From positions 1 to 64,000 of the forward strand of contig DAHUYW010000005.1 in assembly GCA_027306915.1 (NCBI GenBank): a DNA stretch of 64,000 nt. The letters run 5' to 3'. The position numbers were made by a program, and so were the translations under genes. This document shows positions 1 to 8,189 of the stretch, piece by piece (the stretch's first letter is position 1; each line of letters starts with the position of its first letter). The notes beneath the pieces were generated by a model, which was given only the letters and a program-made list of their open reading frames with translations, was not told the origin of the DNA and did not search any database. The stretch comes from Spirochaetales bacterium (GTDB lineage: Bacteria; Spirochaetota; Spirochaetia; DAHUYW01).

Positions 1-1
1 G

Positions 2-157
2 TTGCTGTTCGTGATCGGCTTTCTAGAAGTGATGGCCTTCATCGCCTCCGCACCCATCGGAAACGCACGCTGGCAAGTGAATGTCATTCAGAGCGCTCTA
101 TACGTAGTGGGCATTGGCCTGTCGGGCTATTCCCTAGTCAAAGGTGACAAGGAATGA
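2..157 (+). CDS. C-terminal end of a membrane protein (5' truncated by window)
   Basis: An open frame enters from the left edge and ends at TGA 155-157, giving 52 residues. The peptide has two hydrophobic stretches (about residues 1-18 and 32-45) separated by a short polar loop, and ends in a charged tail (VKGDKE). This fits the last two transmembrane helices of an integral membrane protein. The upstream part is outside the window, so the family cannot be named. The next recognisable material, on the other strand, is a transposase relic, so this gene marks the edge of a disturbed region. Confidence 0.5.
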   Translation: MLFVIGFLEVMAFIASAPIGNARWQVNVIQSALYVVGIGLSGYSLVKGDKE

Positions 158-321
158 CTACAATAAAGCAGTCCCTTGTGGCCTAATGCTTGGTGTGGCC
201 GTCGTTCGTTGTACCCGGAAATCCGATGATTGATCCCAGTTGCCACTTCCTCAGCGCTCCTCTCTCCCTTCATAACAACCAGCAGTTGGGAAAGCCGGCG
301 CCAGAAGGGGTGGTCGTGCAA
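127..321 (-). pseudogene. Transposase relic (IS3/IS481-like C-terminal motif)
   Basis: A minus-strand frame of 64 codons contains YNERRPHQALGHK (positions 213 down to 175). This is the conserved end of the DDE integrase core in IS3/IS481-type transposases, which typically read YN..RPHQALG. The rest of the frame has no recognisable transposase sequence, and neither a first ORF nor terminal repeats can be seen, so only a scrap of the element survives. It overlaps the end of the upstream membrane-protein gene. From here to about 560 no intact gene is visible. Confidence 0.5.
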
Positions 322-549
322 TCGGGCACCTCGCAGAGCGCCGTGCGATCTTTCCGGACGACAAGGAACCGCCCTTGCAGGGGGACGAAGAAGACGATCG
401 GCTGAGCGCGGAGGCGTCCAGAGCGGGAGGGGCGGCGCGGGATTGCCTGGCGGAGACGGACTGGTCAGCGCAGTCCTCGGAAGCTCCGCCGAGCGGCAGG
501 GAAATTGACTCGTCAGGTTTTCTTGCTATCTGAATTTCGGGGCGTGCCA

Positions 550-555
550 TATAAT
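550..555 (+). promoter_or_regulatory. Possible -10 box of the LuxR gene
   Basis: TATAAT lies six bases before the GTG at 562 preferred as start of the LuxR-type regulator. This spacing would give a nearly leaderless transcript. No convincing -35 hexamer is present at 16-18 bases upstream, so the call is weak. Confidence 0.3.
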
Positions 556-561
556 ACATCT

Positions 562-3246
562 GTGCCTGCGGCGATTTTGGCCACAAAACTCTATATCCCA
601 CCACTGCGACTTAAAATCGTCCTTCGTCCCCGCCTGATCGAGCAGCTAAACGAGGGTCTCTCTTCGGATCGCAAGCTTACGCTCATTTCTGCCTCCGCTG
701 GTTTTAGCAAAACTACGCTGGTCAGCGAATGGATTGTTGATTCCAGGCGACCGACTGCTTGGCTATCGCTGGATAAAGGGGATAACGATCCAGCATGCTT
801 CCTGACGTACCTCGTCGCTGCCCTACAGACGATTGCACCGGATATTGGAGCAGGGGCGTTGGCTGTGCTCCAATCCCCTCAGCCCCCCTCCTCCGAATCG
901 ATTATGACAACCCTGCTCAATGAGATCACCACCATCCCGGACAATTTCATCCTCGTCCTTGACGACTACCACGTGATTGACGCCAAACCGGTTAACAAGG
1001 CCGTCACCTTTCTGCTCGAGCACCTGCCGCCGCAGATTCATCTCGTTATCGCCACGCGTGAAGACCCGCCGCTGCCCCTGGCCCGCCTGCGCGCCCGAGG
1101 CCAACTCACCGAGCTGCGGGCCGCCGACCTGCGTTTCACCTCCACCGAAGCCGCCGACTTTCTCAACCAGGTGATGGGTCTGAGCCTCGAGGCGGACGAC
1201 ATCGCCGCACTCGAAGCCCGCACCGAAGGCTGGATTGCCGGTTTGCAGATGGCCGCGATTTCCATGCGGGGAAATCCAGACGCCGCCAGCTTCATCAAAT
1301 CGTTCACCGGCAGCCACCATTTCGTGCTGGACTATTTGGTGGAAGAAGTCCTGCAACGGCAGTCCGAAAGCATCCAGACTTTTCTGCTGCGCACTTCAAT
1401 CCTTGACCGCCTGTGCGGCCCGCTGTGTGACGCTGTTTTGGATTCTCCTTCTGGTTCCGGGCAGGAGATCCTAGAATACCTTGAACGCGCCAACCTTTTC
1501 ATTGTCCCATTGGACAACGAGCGGCGATGGTACCGCTATCACCATCTCTTTGCCGAATTGCTGCGGCAGCGGTTGCACCAAAGCGCATCTTCAGGGAATG
1601 AAGAGGGAGGAATCGCCGAGTACCACATCCGTGCCAGCCGGTGGTACGAAGACAATGGTTTGGGGATTGAAGCTTTTCACCATGCTGCCGTCGCAAACGA
1701 TGTCGAGAGCGTCGAGCGAATAATTGAAGGAACGGGTATCCCTCTCCACTTTCGTGGCGCTGTTGCCGCGATATTGGGCTGGCTATCGTCACTGCCGAAG
1801 TCGGTGCTGGACGCCAGGCCTTCGTTGTGCGCGAGGTATGCCACGTTGTCGCTGGTTACTGGCCAAACGACCGGCGTAGAAGAGAAACTACAAGCGGCCG
1901 AGGCAGCTTTAGATGCCGCCCTGCAAGGCGCCGACCCAGACGACAAGACCCGCGACCTGATCGGAGAAATCGCCGCCGCAAGGGCCACTTTGGCTCTCAC
2001 CCGCTACGAGCCGGAAGCCATGATCACCCAGGCGCGCCGCGCCCTGGAGTATCTGGCCCCGGACAGCCTGTTTTGCCGCACTAGAGCCATCTGGACGCTG
2101 GGGTTTGCTTTCGAGGTCCAGGGGGACCGTGCCGCAGCGGGTCAGGCCTATACCGAAGCCATAGCTATCAGCCGGGCGTCCGGGAATATCCGCATGACCA
2201 TAGTGGCTACCATCAGCTTGGGCGCAATTCAGGAATTTGAGAATCACCTTTATCAGGCGGCCGAGACCTTTCGGAGCGGCCTGCAACTGGCAGGTGATCA
2301 TCCCCAGCCGTTTGAAAACGAAGCGCATCTTGGTCTGGCCCGTATATTCTACGAATGGAACGACCTGGAGGCCGCTGAGAAGCACGGGCAACAGGGCTTG
2401 CAACTGGCGCGACAGTATGACCGCGTGATCGACAGATATATTTTCTCTGAGGTGTTTTTGGCCCGTCTGAAACTGGCCCGTGGCGATGTGGTCGGCGCGG
2501 CCGCCATGTTGGCGGGGACCGCGCAGTCCGTGCGCCAGCATAACTTTGTGCATCGGATACCTGAGGTTGCCGCCGCACAAGTGCTTGTCCTCCTTCGACA
2601 GGGCGATCTGGCGGCGGCCGCTCAGCTGGCCAAGACCCACGAGCTTCCTATTAGCGAGGCCAGGGTACTCCTCGCCCAAGGAAACCCGTCCGCGGCTCTG
2701 GCATTGCTTTCGCCACTGCGCCAGCAGATGGAAGCAAAGGGTTGGCAGGATGAACGGCTCAAGGTGATGGTTTTGCAGGCGGTCGCGCTCCATGCGCATG
2801 ACGAAAAGGACAAGGCTGTGCAGCTGCTGGGTGAGGCGCTGGCGCTGGCAGAGCCGGGCGGCTTTATCCGTATCTTTGTCGACGAAGGTGAGCCAATGCG
2901 CATGACGATTTCCGATTTCCGATTGTCGATTGGAAAGCCAACGCGCGGCCAAAATCATAAGCTGCTCGGCTACGTGGATAGACTCCTGGATGCTTTTGCA
3001 CAACCGGCGGCCTTGCCGCAATCGAAAATCGAAAATCGAAAATCCAAGATACTTGAGCCATTAAGCCGGCGCGAGTTGGAAGTTCTGCAGCTTATTGCCC
3101 AGGGACTCTCGAACTGTGAAATTGGCGCGAGGCTGTTCCTCGCCCTGGACACGGTTAAGGGGCACAACCGCAGAATCTTCGACAAACTGAACGTGCAACG
3201 CCGCACTGAAGCCATAGCCCGCGCCCGCGAGCTGGGTTTGTTGTAA
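562..3246 (+). CDS. MalT-type LuxR family ATP-dependent transcriptional regulator
   Basis: A large STAND-class regulator that would bind DNA through a C-terminal LuxR helix-turn-helix. The N-terminus reads ATKLYIPPLRLKIVLRP, typical of this family. A Walker A follows in altered form (GFSKTT instead of GFGKTT), then the Walker B FILVLDDYH, a winged-helix part and a long TPR-like repeat region. The HTH lies near the end (LSRRELEVLQLIAQGLSN). The frame is open from a TTG at 505, but family members start at the residues encoded from GTG 562, so that start is preferred. A repeat-derived insert sits just before the HTH. This protein style is abundant in Chloroflexota, and with flanking relics it suggests acquisition by transfer. 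The inducer is unknown. Nearest neighbours are pseudogenes, so no target operon can be inferred. Confidence 0.85.
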   Translation: MPAAILATKLYIPPLRLKIVLRPRLIEQLNEGLSSDRKLTLISASAGFSKTTLVSEWIVDSRRPTAWLSLDKGDNDPACFLTYLVAALQTIAPDIGAGALAVLQSPQPPSSESIMTTLLNEITTIPDNFILVLDDYHVIDAKPVNKAVTFLLEHLPPQIHLVIATREDPPLPLARLRARGQLTELRAADLRFTSTEAADFLNQVMGLSLEADDIAALEARTEGWIAGLQMAAISMRGNPDAASFIKSFTGSHHFVLDYLVEEVLQRQSESIQTFLLRTSILDRLCGPLCDAVLDSPSGSGQEILEYLERANLFIVPLDNERRWYRYHHLFAELLRQRLHQSASSGNEEGGIAEYHIRASRWYEDNGLGIEAFHHAAVANDVESVERIIEGTGIPLHFRGAVAAILGWLSSLPKSVLDARPSLCARYATLSLVTGQTTGVEEKLQAAEAALDAALQGADPDDKTRDLIGEIAAARATLALTRYEPEAMITQARRALEYLAPDSLFCRTRAIWTLGFAFEVQGDRAAAGQAYTEAIAISRASGNIRMTIVATISLGAIQEFENHLYQAAETFRSGLQLAGDHPQPFENEAHLGLARIFYEWNDLEAAEKHGQQGLQLARQYDRVIDRYIFSEVFLARLKLARGDVVGAAAMLAGTAQSVRQHNFVHRIPEVAAAQVLVLLRQGDLAAAAQLAKTHELPISEARVLLAQGNPSAALALLSPLRQQMEAKGWQDERLKVMVLQAVALHAHDEKDKAVQLLGEALALAEPGGFIRIFVDEGEPMRMTISDFRLSIGKPTRGQNHKLLGYVDRLLDAFAQPAALPQSKIENRKSKILEPLSRRELEVLQLIAQGLSNCEIGARLFLALDTVKGHNRRIFDKLNVQRRTEAIARARELGLL
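2907..3047 (+). repeat. In-frame inverted repeat inside the LuxR gene
   Basis: Two arms made of a 7-base unit (GATTTTC-like) face each other. The left arm is at about 2907-2933 (GATTTCC GATTTCC GATTGTC GATTG). The right arm, on the other strand, is at about 3021-3047 (GATTTTC three times, then GATTG). They differ at a few positions and are separated by about 87 bases. The whole unit stays in frame and encodes a linker ending in IENRKSKI between the TPR region and the HTH. Similar SKI(E/Q)N.KSKI linkers are familiar from Chloroflexota proteins. Confidence 0.65.
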
Positions 3247-3409
3247 CTGCAAGCATTCGTGCTGAAGAACAGTCCGAACCGCTCGCTCTCGAACCTGAGC
3301 AGAATACTTGCTCCCTCTTTCCCTACGACCATCCTCTCACAGGTTTCGGTCTCCGGGAAAATCGGGGCGGTTCACCTAAGGGCCGTCTTGAATCGTCTTG
3401 TCGTGCGCC

Positions 3410-3769
3410 CTACCCTCGATCAGCTGGGTGGCGATGCTGCGCTTTCTCATAGTGCCGCCGGTGATGGCTATTGCGGCGCCCGTAGCGGGTAGGCTCTGTG
3501 ACAAACGGCGATGGCGCCACTACGCAATGGTCGAGATGGCGTTCTGATATCTTGCTTTTGGATTTATCGTCCATGGCGAACGGAGCATGATCGCCAAAGA
3601 TGGGGTCTTTGTCGTCCTTGGGCTCGGGTGCGCATTGTTCCAAAGTCCGAACAGCACCGAGGTCATGAACTTGTTTCCGCGAGAGAGGACGGCCGTGGCG
3701 TCCAGTGTCTCTTCGGCAAGCATGAATCTTAGGAGCTCCCAAGAAGCTGCTCGCAGCATCGACCGGTAA
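3410..3769 (+). pseudogene. Relic of an MFS (DHA2/EmrB-like) drug-efflux transporter
   Basis: Reading the frame of ATG 3434 gives PVMAIAAPVAGRLCDKRRW, which matches the APxxGRLxDR loop of major-facilitator drug exporters. A TGA at about 3545 interrupts it. The same frame then resumes with YLAFGFIVHGE and continues to ALFQSPNSTEVMNLFPRER and TAVASSVSSASMNL, another recognisable MFS segment (FQSPNNxAxMxxxPRERxGVASG). Only about 115 of some 450 residues remain, broken by the internal stop. This is a decayed gene fragment. About 160 bases between the LuxR gene and this relic hold nothing recognisable. Confidence 0.6.
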
Positions 3770-4006
3770 CATCATGTTTCTATGGAGCGTTGACTGCTTC
3801 TTCCTCGAATCTGAGCGCATGACGGGAGGTGTTGCGCCGGCACCTCATTGCTTTGCGTCAGGCTTGAATCCGGGGCGCCTTCCCCGGCAGGTGCCACCCC
3901 AGGATCGGAGCTGAGAACGCCGGTTCGGCGCAATGCCCTCGAGGCTTGACCCACTTCCCGAAAGGGATTATTATCATTCTTGATACTGATATCGATAAAG
4001 CCGGTT

Positions 4007-4582
4007 ATGGAATCCAAGGTTGACTTGATCCTGCATCCCGTCCGGATTCGCATCATCGCGATCCTCTTCGGTCGGGAGATGACGACCCACGAGGTCGCGA
4101 AAGCGATGCCGGACGTGCCTCCGGCCACCCTATATCGGCACCTGCGCTTGCTCGTGCGAAGCAGCATCGTCTCGGTCGTGGCCGAAAAGCGCGTCCGCGG
4201 CGCGACCGAACGAGTGTACCGCGTCGCCCCCGCCCAGGCTGCGATCACGCCGGAAGAGGTGCGCAATTTGGACCCGGAGGACCACAGGCGAATGTTCATG
4301 TCCTTCATCGCGACCGTGATCGGCGGCTTCGAGCGCTACCTAGTCCAGGGCCGGATTGACCTCCTGGCGGACGGGGTGACATACGCCCAGGCGACGATGT
4401 TCCTGGACGACGACGAGCTCCGTCGGTTCGGGGTTGAGGTTGCCGCCGTATTCCAGAGAGCGGTCGCCCTTCCGCCGCGAACGGGGCGGCGACGGCGAAC
4501 GGTCAGCACCATCGTCATCCCGGAACCGGTGGAAGGCCCCGGAATCCGGCCCGCTTCCGGAAAGGAGAACGAGCTCGCATGA
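4007..4582 (+). CDS. Winged-helix transcriptional regulator (ArsR/PadR-like)
   Basis: A cytoplasmic DNA-binding protein of 191 residues. The N-terminal 80 residues form a winged helix of the helix_turn_helix_20/ArsR type (LILHPVRIRIIAILFGREM, then TLYRHLRLL as recognition region, then a wing rich in R and V). The C-terminal half is acidic and probably serves for dimerisation or ligand sensing. ATG 4007 is preferred to an in-frame start at 3980 because the family begins just before the first helix. Its stop overlaps the ATG of the next frame by four bases (ATGA at 4579), so the two were once an operon. Such regulators are often paired with a hydrolase, and here that partner is truncated. Confidence 0.65.
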   Translation: MESKVDLILHPVRIRIIAILFGREMTTHEVAKAMPDVPPATLYRHLRLLVRSSIVSVVAEKRVRGATERVYRVAPAQAAITPEEVRNLDPEDHRRMFMSFIATVIGGFERYLVQGRIDLLADGVTYAQATMFLDDDELRRFGVEVAAVFQRAVALPPRTGRRRRTVSTIVIPEPVEGPGIRPASGKENELA

Positions 4583-4818
4583 GGTCGGTTGCACAGGAGC
4601 CCTTCCGCGAGGAGACGGTGAGCTTCGAAGGGCCCGCCGGGACGCTTGCAGGAACACTTGCGATCCCGAGCGCATCCCGCTCCCGGGGCTCGGTCGTCAT
4701 CCTTGCCGGCAGCGGGCGCAATGACCGCGACGGAAACGGCAGGAGGCTCTCCACAGGCATCTACCGCGACTTGGCCCGCATCTTAATTCGCCAGAGGCAC
4801 ATGAACGAGGAGGAATGA
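4579..4818 (+). pseudogene. Truncated alpha/beta hydrolase (N-terminal remnant)
   Basis: The first 70 residues match the start of the esterase/lysophospholipase-like hydrolases: a beta-strand pair around FEGPAGTLAGTLAIP, then VVILAGSGRNDRDGN (oxyanion region) and YRDLARIL. Intact relatives continue with the strand leading to the nucleophile elbow and total about 300 residues. Here the similarity stops at about 4790 and the frame closes after HMNEEE. The active-site serine, acid and histidine are all missing, so the protein cannot be an enzyme. Translation is coupled to the upstream regulator. The break point abuts the ribosome binding site of the next gene, which suggests a deletion joining the two. 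Confidence 0.6.
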
Positions 4819-5141
4819 AAGTGTTGATATCTACGATGAATGACATCCCGGGTTACGAGATCACCGAGGTCCTTGGTGAGGTGTTCGGTCTTACAGTCAG
4901 AAGCAGAAACATAGGCTCCCAGCTCGGCGCCGCCTTCAAGTCGCTTGCCGGCGGCGAGCTCAAGGGGATGACCCAGAATCTCGTTGATAGTCGCAACGAG
5001 GTCATCGCGCGCATGACCGAGAGCGCGCGCGAAAAAGGCGCAGACGCCGTACTTGCCATGCGCTTCGACACTTCGGAGATGGGCAGCACCTGGACCGAGA
5101 TCTGCGCCTACGGGACTGCGGTCAAGATCCGCAAGCGGTGA
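4815..5141 (+). CDS. YbjQ family (DUF74) protein
   Basis: A 108-residue cytoplasmic protein of the YbjQ/UPF0145 family, small pentameric proteins sometimes labelled heavy-metal-binding; the role is not established. Family marks are MNDIPGYEI near the start, GLTVRSRNIGS, the helix with VDSRNEVIARMTESAREKGADAV, and the terminal strand EICAYGTAVKI. The length is normal for the family. The start could be ATG 4815 or GTG 4821. The GAGGAGG at 4808-4814 sits seven bases before the GTG but touches the ATG, and relatives begin close to the GTG residue, so the GTG may be correct. No functional partner is adjacent. Confidence 0.75.
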   Translation: MKVLISTMNDIPGYEITEVLGEVFGLTVRSRNIGSQLGAAFKSLAGGELKGMTQNLVDSRNEVIARMTESAREKGADAVLAMRFDTSEMGSTWTEICAYGTAVKIRKR

Positions 5142-5543
5142 GCCTTGCCCTTCTCGAAGGACACGACGCTTTCCGGGGTTTGGGCGGGCCTGGCGGCATA
5201 GCCCCCACCCGGCCTCCGTTGAGCCGGCCCGGGCGTCTTGGACAGTCTGCCGAATCTGCCGAAGGAGCCGTAGGATGCGGCCGCCGCACGACGGAAGCCG
5301 ACACATGACGCACGCCCTTGTCCGATTGAGCAGGTCCCGCAATCGCGCCTCGGCTTCACGCGCGACGCCTCTTTGGCGGATGGGGAATCCCCGTTCATCG
5401 CATATATGCCGTCGCGGGATGTCTTTGGTTGCATGAAGAAGAATCAAGGGTGGCGCAACGAGATCGAAGGGCGACGGAAGAATGGCGGCGCGCTCGTTGC
5501 GATTTCGGGCAGGGCGCTGGATGCTTTCGGTGGCGCCCGCTCC
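5142..5543. other. About 400-base region with no recognisable gene
   Basis: Several short frames are open on both strands because of the high GC content. None gives a recognisable peptide or has a convincing ribosome binding site. No hairpin followed by a T run was seen. It separates the plus-strand YbjQ gene from the convergent end of the permease gene. Confidence 0.4.
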
Positions 5544-6668
5544 CTATTCGCGAGAATCGACCGATGAGTCTCCGGGAGTCGTTCCTCCCACGGCTGTGGA
5601 GTCGGGCCGCACCTTCGACAAGTCAGGTCGTGAGCCGTCCGCTGGAAGCGGAGCGACCGGTGGTCGCGGCGTCACTCGGATGCGAGTCTTCCGCCGGGTG
5701 GCGTTCACGGCCAACCCTACCGCGATTATCAACATCGATCCATTGAAAAGCTGCTCAACGTAGAACGCTGCGCCAAGCTGCTGGAGACCGGCCACTGCGA
5801 CTGCCAGCACGAAGACCGCCAAGACCGTGCCCCAAACGTTCACCCGGCCTGGTCGTACCGAGGTGGCGCCCAAAAGCGCGCCTGTGAATGCCGGCAGCAG
5901 GTATTCAGGACCCACCGAGGCCTGCCCGACCCGCAGCTCAGCCTCGAGAATCACTCCCGCAAAGGCGGACAATGCCCCGGCGGCAATGAACGCCCGCGTC
6001 ACGTGGCGTTGAGCAGCGATGCCGTTCAGCTCCGCTGCGCGCGGGTTTGCGCCTAGCACGTAGAGAAAGCGCCCTATGGGGAGAAACTCAAAGACAATCC
6101 ACAGGGCGATGCAGATGACGACCAGGTAGATCGCGGGCATCGGAATGCCGTGGCCGGCGCCAAGCGTAGCCGCAAGATTTGTAAAACTCTTGGGCAGCGT
6201 TCCCACGATCTGCTGTCCGCCGGTGTACCACTCATCGAGCCCATACAGGACGGTCCCGGTCCCCAGAGTCGCGATGAAAGAGTCGATGTGAACGCGGGTG
6301 ACCAGAACGCCGTTCACAAATCCGACCGCGGCCCCAAGCGCCACGACGAGCAGGCCGGCCAACCACCATGGGAGCCGCTGGTTCACCTGCAGGCCAATCG
6401 CCAGGACCTGCGCAATGCCGACCATGTAGCCGACCGAGAGATCGAAATGGTTGGCAGCCATCGGAATCATCACCGCCAGAGCCACGAGCGCCAGTATCGA
6501 TTTGTTGCTCAGGATGGACTGGAAGTCAAAGAACGTCGGAAAGGTTGTGGGCTCAATCAGGGAGAATGCCACGACTAGAGCGACTATGAGGATGAGCAGC
6601 CCCCAGACCGAAAGGACCCGTGCGGTCCTCGTTCCAATGGTTTGCGCTCCCCGTTGCTGATCATTCAT
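5544..6668 (-). CDS. ABC transporter permease, ribose/galactose (RbsC) type
   Basis: An inner-membrane permease of a carbohydrate importer, 374 residues. It is hydrophobic with about eight to ten helices starting at residue 18. It carries the family signature GFVNGVLVTRVHIDSFIATLGT and the late element SVRPGRVNVWGT, where most relatives have GGxGxVxGT. The ATG overlaps the stop of the upstream ATPase gene by one base, so translation is coupled. After the last helix (about residue 328) there is an unusual 45-residue hydrophilic tail rich in P, S and D. It is not part of the family and may have arisen by read-through after loss of the original stop. The tail is read by no known partner. Transport direction and fold are from family knowledge; the substrate is unknown. 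Confidence 0.85.
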   Translation of the reverse strand: MNDQQRGAQTIGTRTARVLSVWGLLILIVALVVAFSLIEPTTFPTFFDFQSILSNKSILALVALAVMIPMAANHFDLSVGYMVGIAQVLAIGLQVNQRLPWWLAGLLVVALGAAVGFVNGVLVTRVHIDSFIATLGTGTVLYGLDEWYTGGQQIVGTLPKSFTNLAATLGAGHGIPMPAIYLVVICIALWIVFEFLPIGRFLYVLGANPRAAELNGIAAQRHVTRAFIAAGALSAFAGVILEAELRVGQASVGPEYLLPAFTGALLGATSVRPGRVNVWGTVLAVFVLAVAVAGLQQLGAAFYVEQLFNGSMLIIAVGLAVNATRRKTRIRVTPRPPVAPLPADGSRPDLSKVRPDSTAVGGTTPGDSSVDSRE

Positions 6669-8182
6669 CAGTTACTCCTAGGTTCCTGCGCTCCGCCGCC
6701 TGAAGCGGCCTCGACCAGGCGCGGGATTGTCAAATCGCCCCGGGAAAGCTCGGCGACGACCCGCCCGCGGCTGAAAACCAGCGCCCGGTGGGCAATGCCC
6801 GCGACCTCCTCGACGTCCGAGGAGATCAAGAGAGCTGCAGTTCCGCGGTCGAGGGCCTCCTGCAGCGCCGCGTAGATTTCGACCTTGGCGCCCACATCGA
6901 CTCCGATCGTCGGCTCTTCCAAGATCAGGAGGCGAACCCCCGCCTCAAGCCAACGTGCAAGCACAACCTTCTGTTGATTTCCGCCGCTCAAGGTTGCGAC
7001 AGTTCGTTCAGGATCAGCCGGCCTTACATGAAAGCGATCCAAGACCGTTCGGGCCGCATGCAGCTCCGCCCGCCGGGATATGAGGCTCGTGGGAGTCTTC
7101 CCCGTGGCTACAGGATTCATGAAAAGATTCTCGCGAACCAGCAGCTTTGCTGCGAGACTCTCTTCGGCGCGCTTGCTCGAAAGGAATCCAATGCCCCGGC
7201 GCATCGCATCTTCGGGAGCGTGGATACGCACAAGATTCCCGTCAAGCAGCAGCTCGCCTCCCGTTTGCTTCACCGCGCCGAAAATCGCACGTCCGATTTC
7301 GTGGTGGCCTGCCCCACGCAGCCCTACCAGGCCAAGGATCTCCCCTTTGGCGACGGCAAAGGAAACCGGCCCTGCGGTCTCGGTTGCAAGAGAGCTGACC
7401 CGGAGCACGGGCGTGGTAGAACGCGGAGGCGGCTTCACGTATACCTCGGAAATCGAGCGGCCTACGATCATGGATACCAATGAGGCCGCAGTGACCTCAT
7501 TGACGGCCATCGTGGCCACCTTCTTGCCGTCGCGAAGCACCGTGACACGGTCGGCAATTCGGAACACCTCGTCTATGCGGTGAGTGACGTAGAGGATTCC
7601 CATGTTGGCCTTTCGGAGCTGATTCAGCGCCGCAAGCAGATGCGCCACATCGGCCTCGGGCAACGCTGCTGTCGGCTCGTCAAGAACCAACAGGTCGGCA
7701 TCTTTTGTAAGTGCCCGCCCAATGGCGACGAGGGATTTCTCCGCCGCCGACAGCGAATGGACCTCAGTGTCGGGATCGATGTCGCTTCCCGTTGTGGCAA
7801 GGGCTCGCTCGGCGCTTTGGCGCACCTGTTTCCAGGAGATGAGTCCCCAACGTCGCGCGTAACCGCAAAACAATGCCACGTTTTCGGCAATTGTCATTGA
7901 CTCGACCAGACCCAGATCTTGGTGGATGAAGGCAATCGGGAGTGTCTGCGACAGCGGATGGACGACTCGCCCATTCAATCGGATCTCACCGGCGTCGGGC
8001 GCATGGACTCCCGCCAGCACTTTGATCAGCGTCGACTTGCCCGCGCCGTTTTCACCAAGGAGCGCGTGGACCTCCCCTTGACGGACATCGAAATCGACGC
8101 CGTCAAGGGCGAGAGTTCCCGTAAAGCGTTTGGTGAGATCGTGTATCTGCAAGAATGCCGGAAGCTGTGCAGCCACTTTCAC
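6668..8182 (-). CDS. ABC transporter ATP-binding protein, RbsA/MglA type (two NBDs)
   Basis: A cytoplasmic ATPase with two tandem nucleotide-binding domains energising the sugar importer. The first has Walker A GENGAGKST, signature SLSAAEKS and Walker B LLVLDEPTAAL. The second has the degenerate P-loop GLRGAGHHEIG, normal in this family, with signature TLSGGNQQ and LLILEEPTIGVDVG. The 504-residue length is standard. The start is a GTG (8182). Another GTG two codons later has better spacing to AAGAGG, so the exact start is uncertain by two residues. It begins seven bases after the binding-protein stop and overlaps the permease by one base, so the three genes form one operon read leftward from 9353. 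Confidence 0.9.
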   Translation of the reverse strand: MKVAAQLPAFLQIHDLTKRFTGTLALDGVDFDVRQGEVHALLGENGAGKSTLIKVLAGVHAPDAGEIRLNGRVVHPLSQTLPIAFIHQDLGLVESMTIAENVALFCGYARRWGLISWKQVRQSAERALATTGSDIDPDTEVHSLSAAEKSLVAIGRALTKDADLLVLDEPTAALPEADVAHLLAALNQLRKANMGILYVTHRIDEVFRIADRVTVLRDGKKVATMAVNEVTAASLVSMIVGRSISEVYVKPPPRSTTPVLRVSSLATETAGPVSFAVAKGEILGLVGLRGAGHHEIGRAIFGAVKQTGGELLLDGNLVRIHAPEDAMRRGIGFLSSKRAEESLAAKLLVRENLFMNPVATGKTPTSLISRRAELHAARTVLDRFHVRPADPERTVATLSGGNQQKVVLARWLEAGVRLLILEEPTIGVDVGAKVEIYAALQEALDRGTAALLISSDVEEVAGIAHRALVFSRGRVVAELSRGDLTIPRLVEAASGGGAQEPRSN

Positions 8183-8189
8183 CTACCTC

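Noticed and set aside
1909..3021. 370-codon minus-strand open frame
   Set aside because: Antisense to the LuxR-type regulator; no motif and no ribosome binding site.
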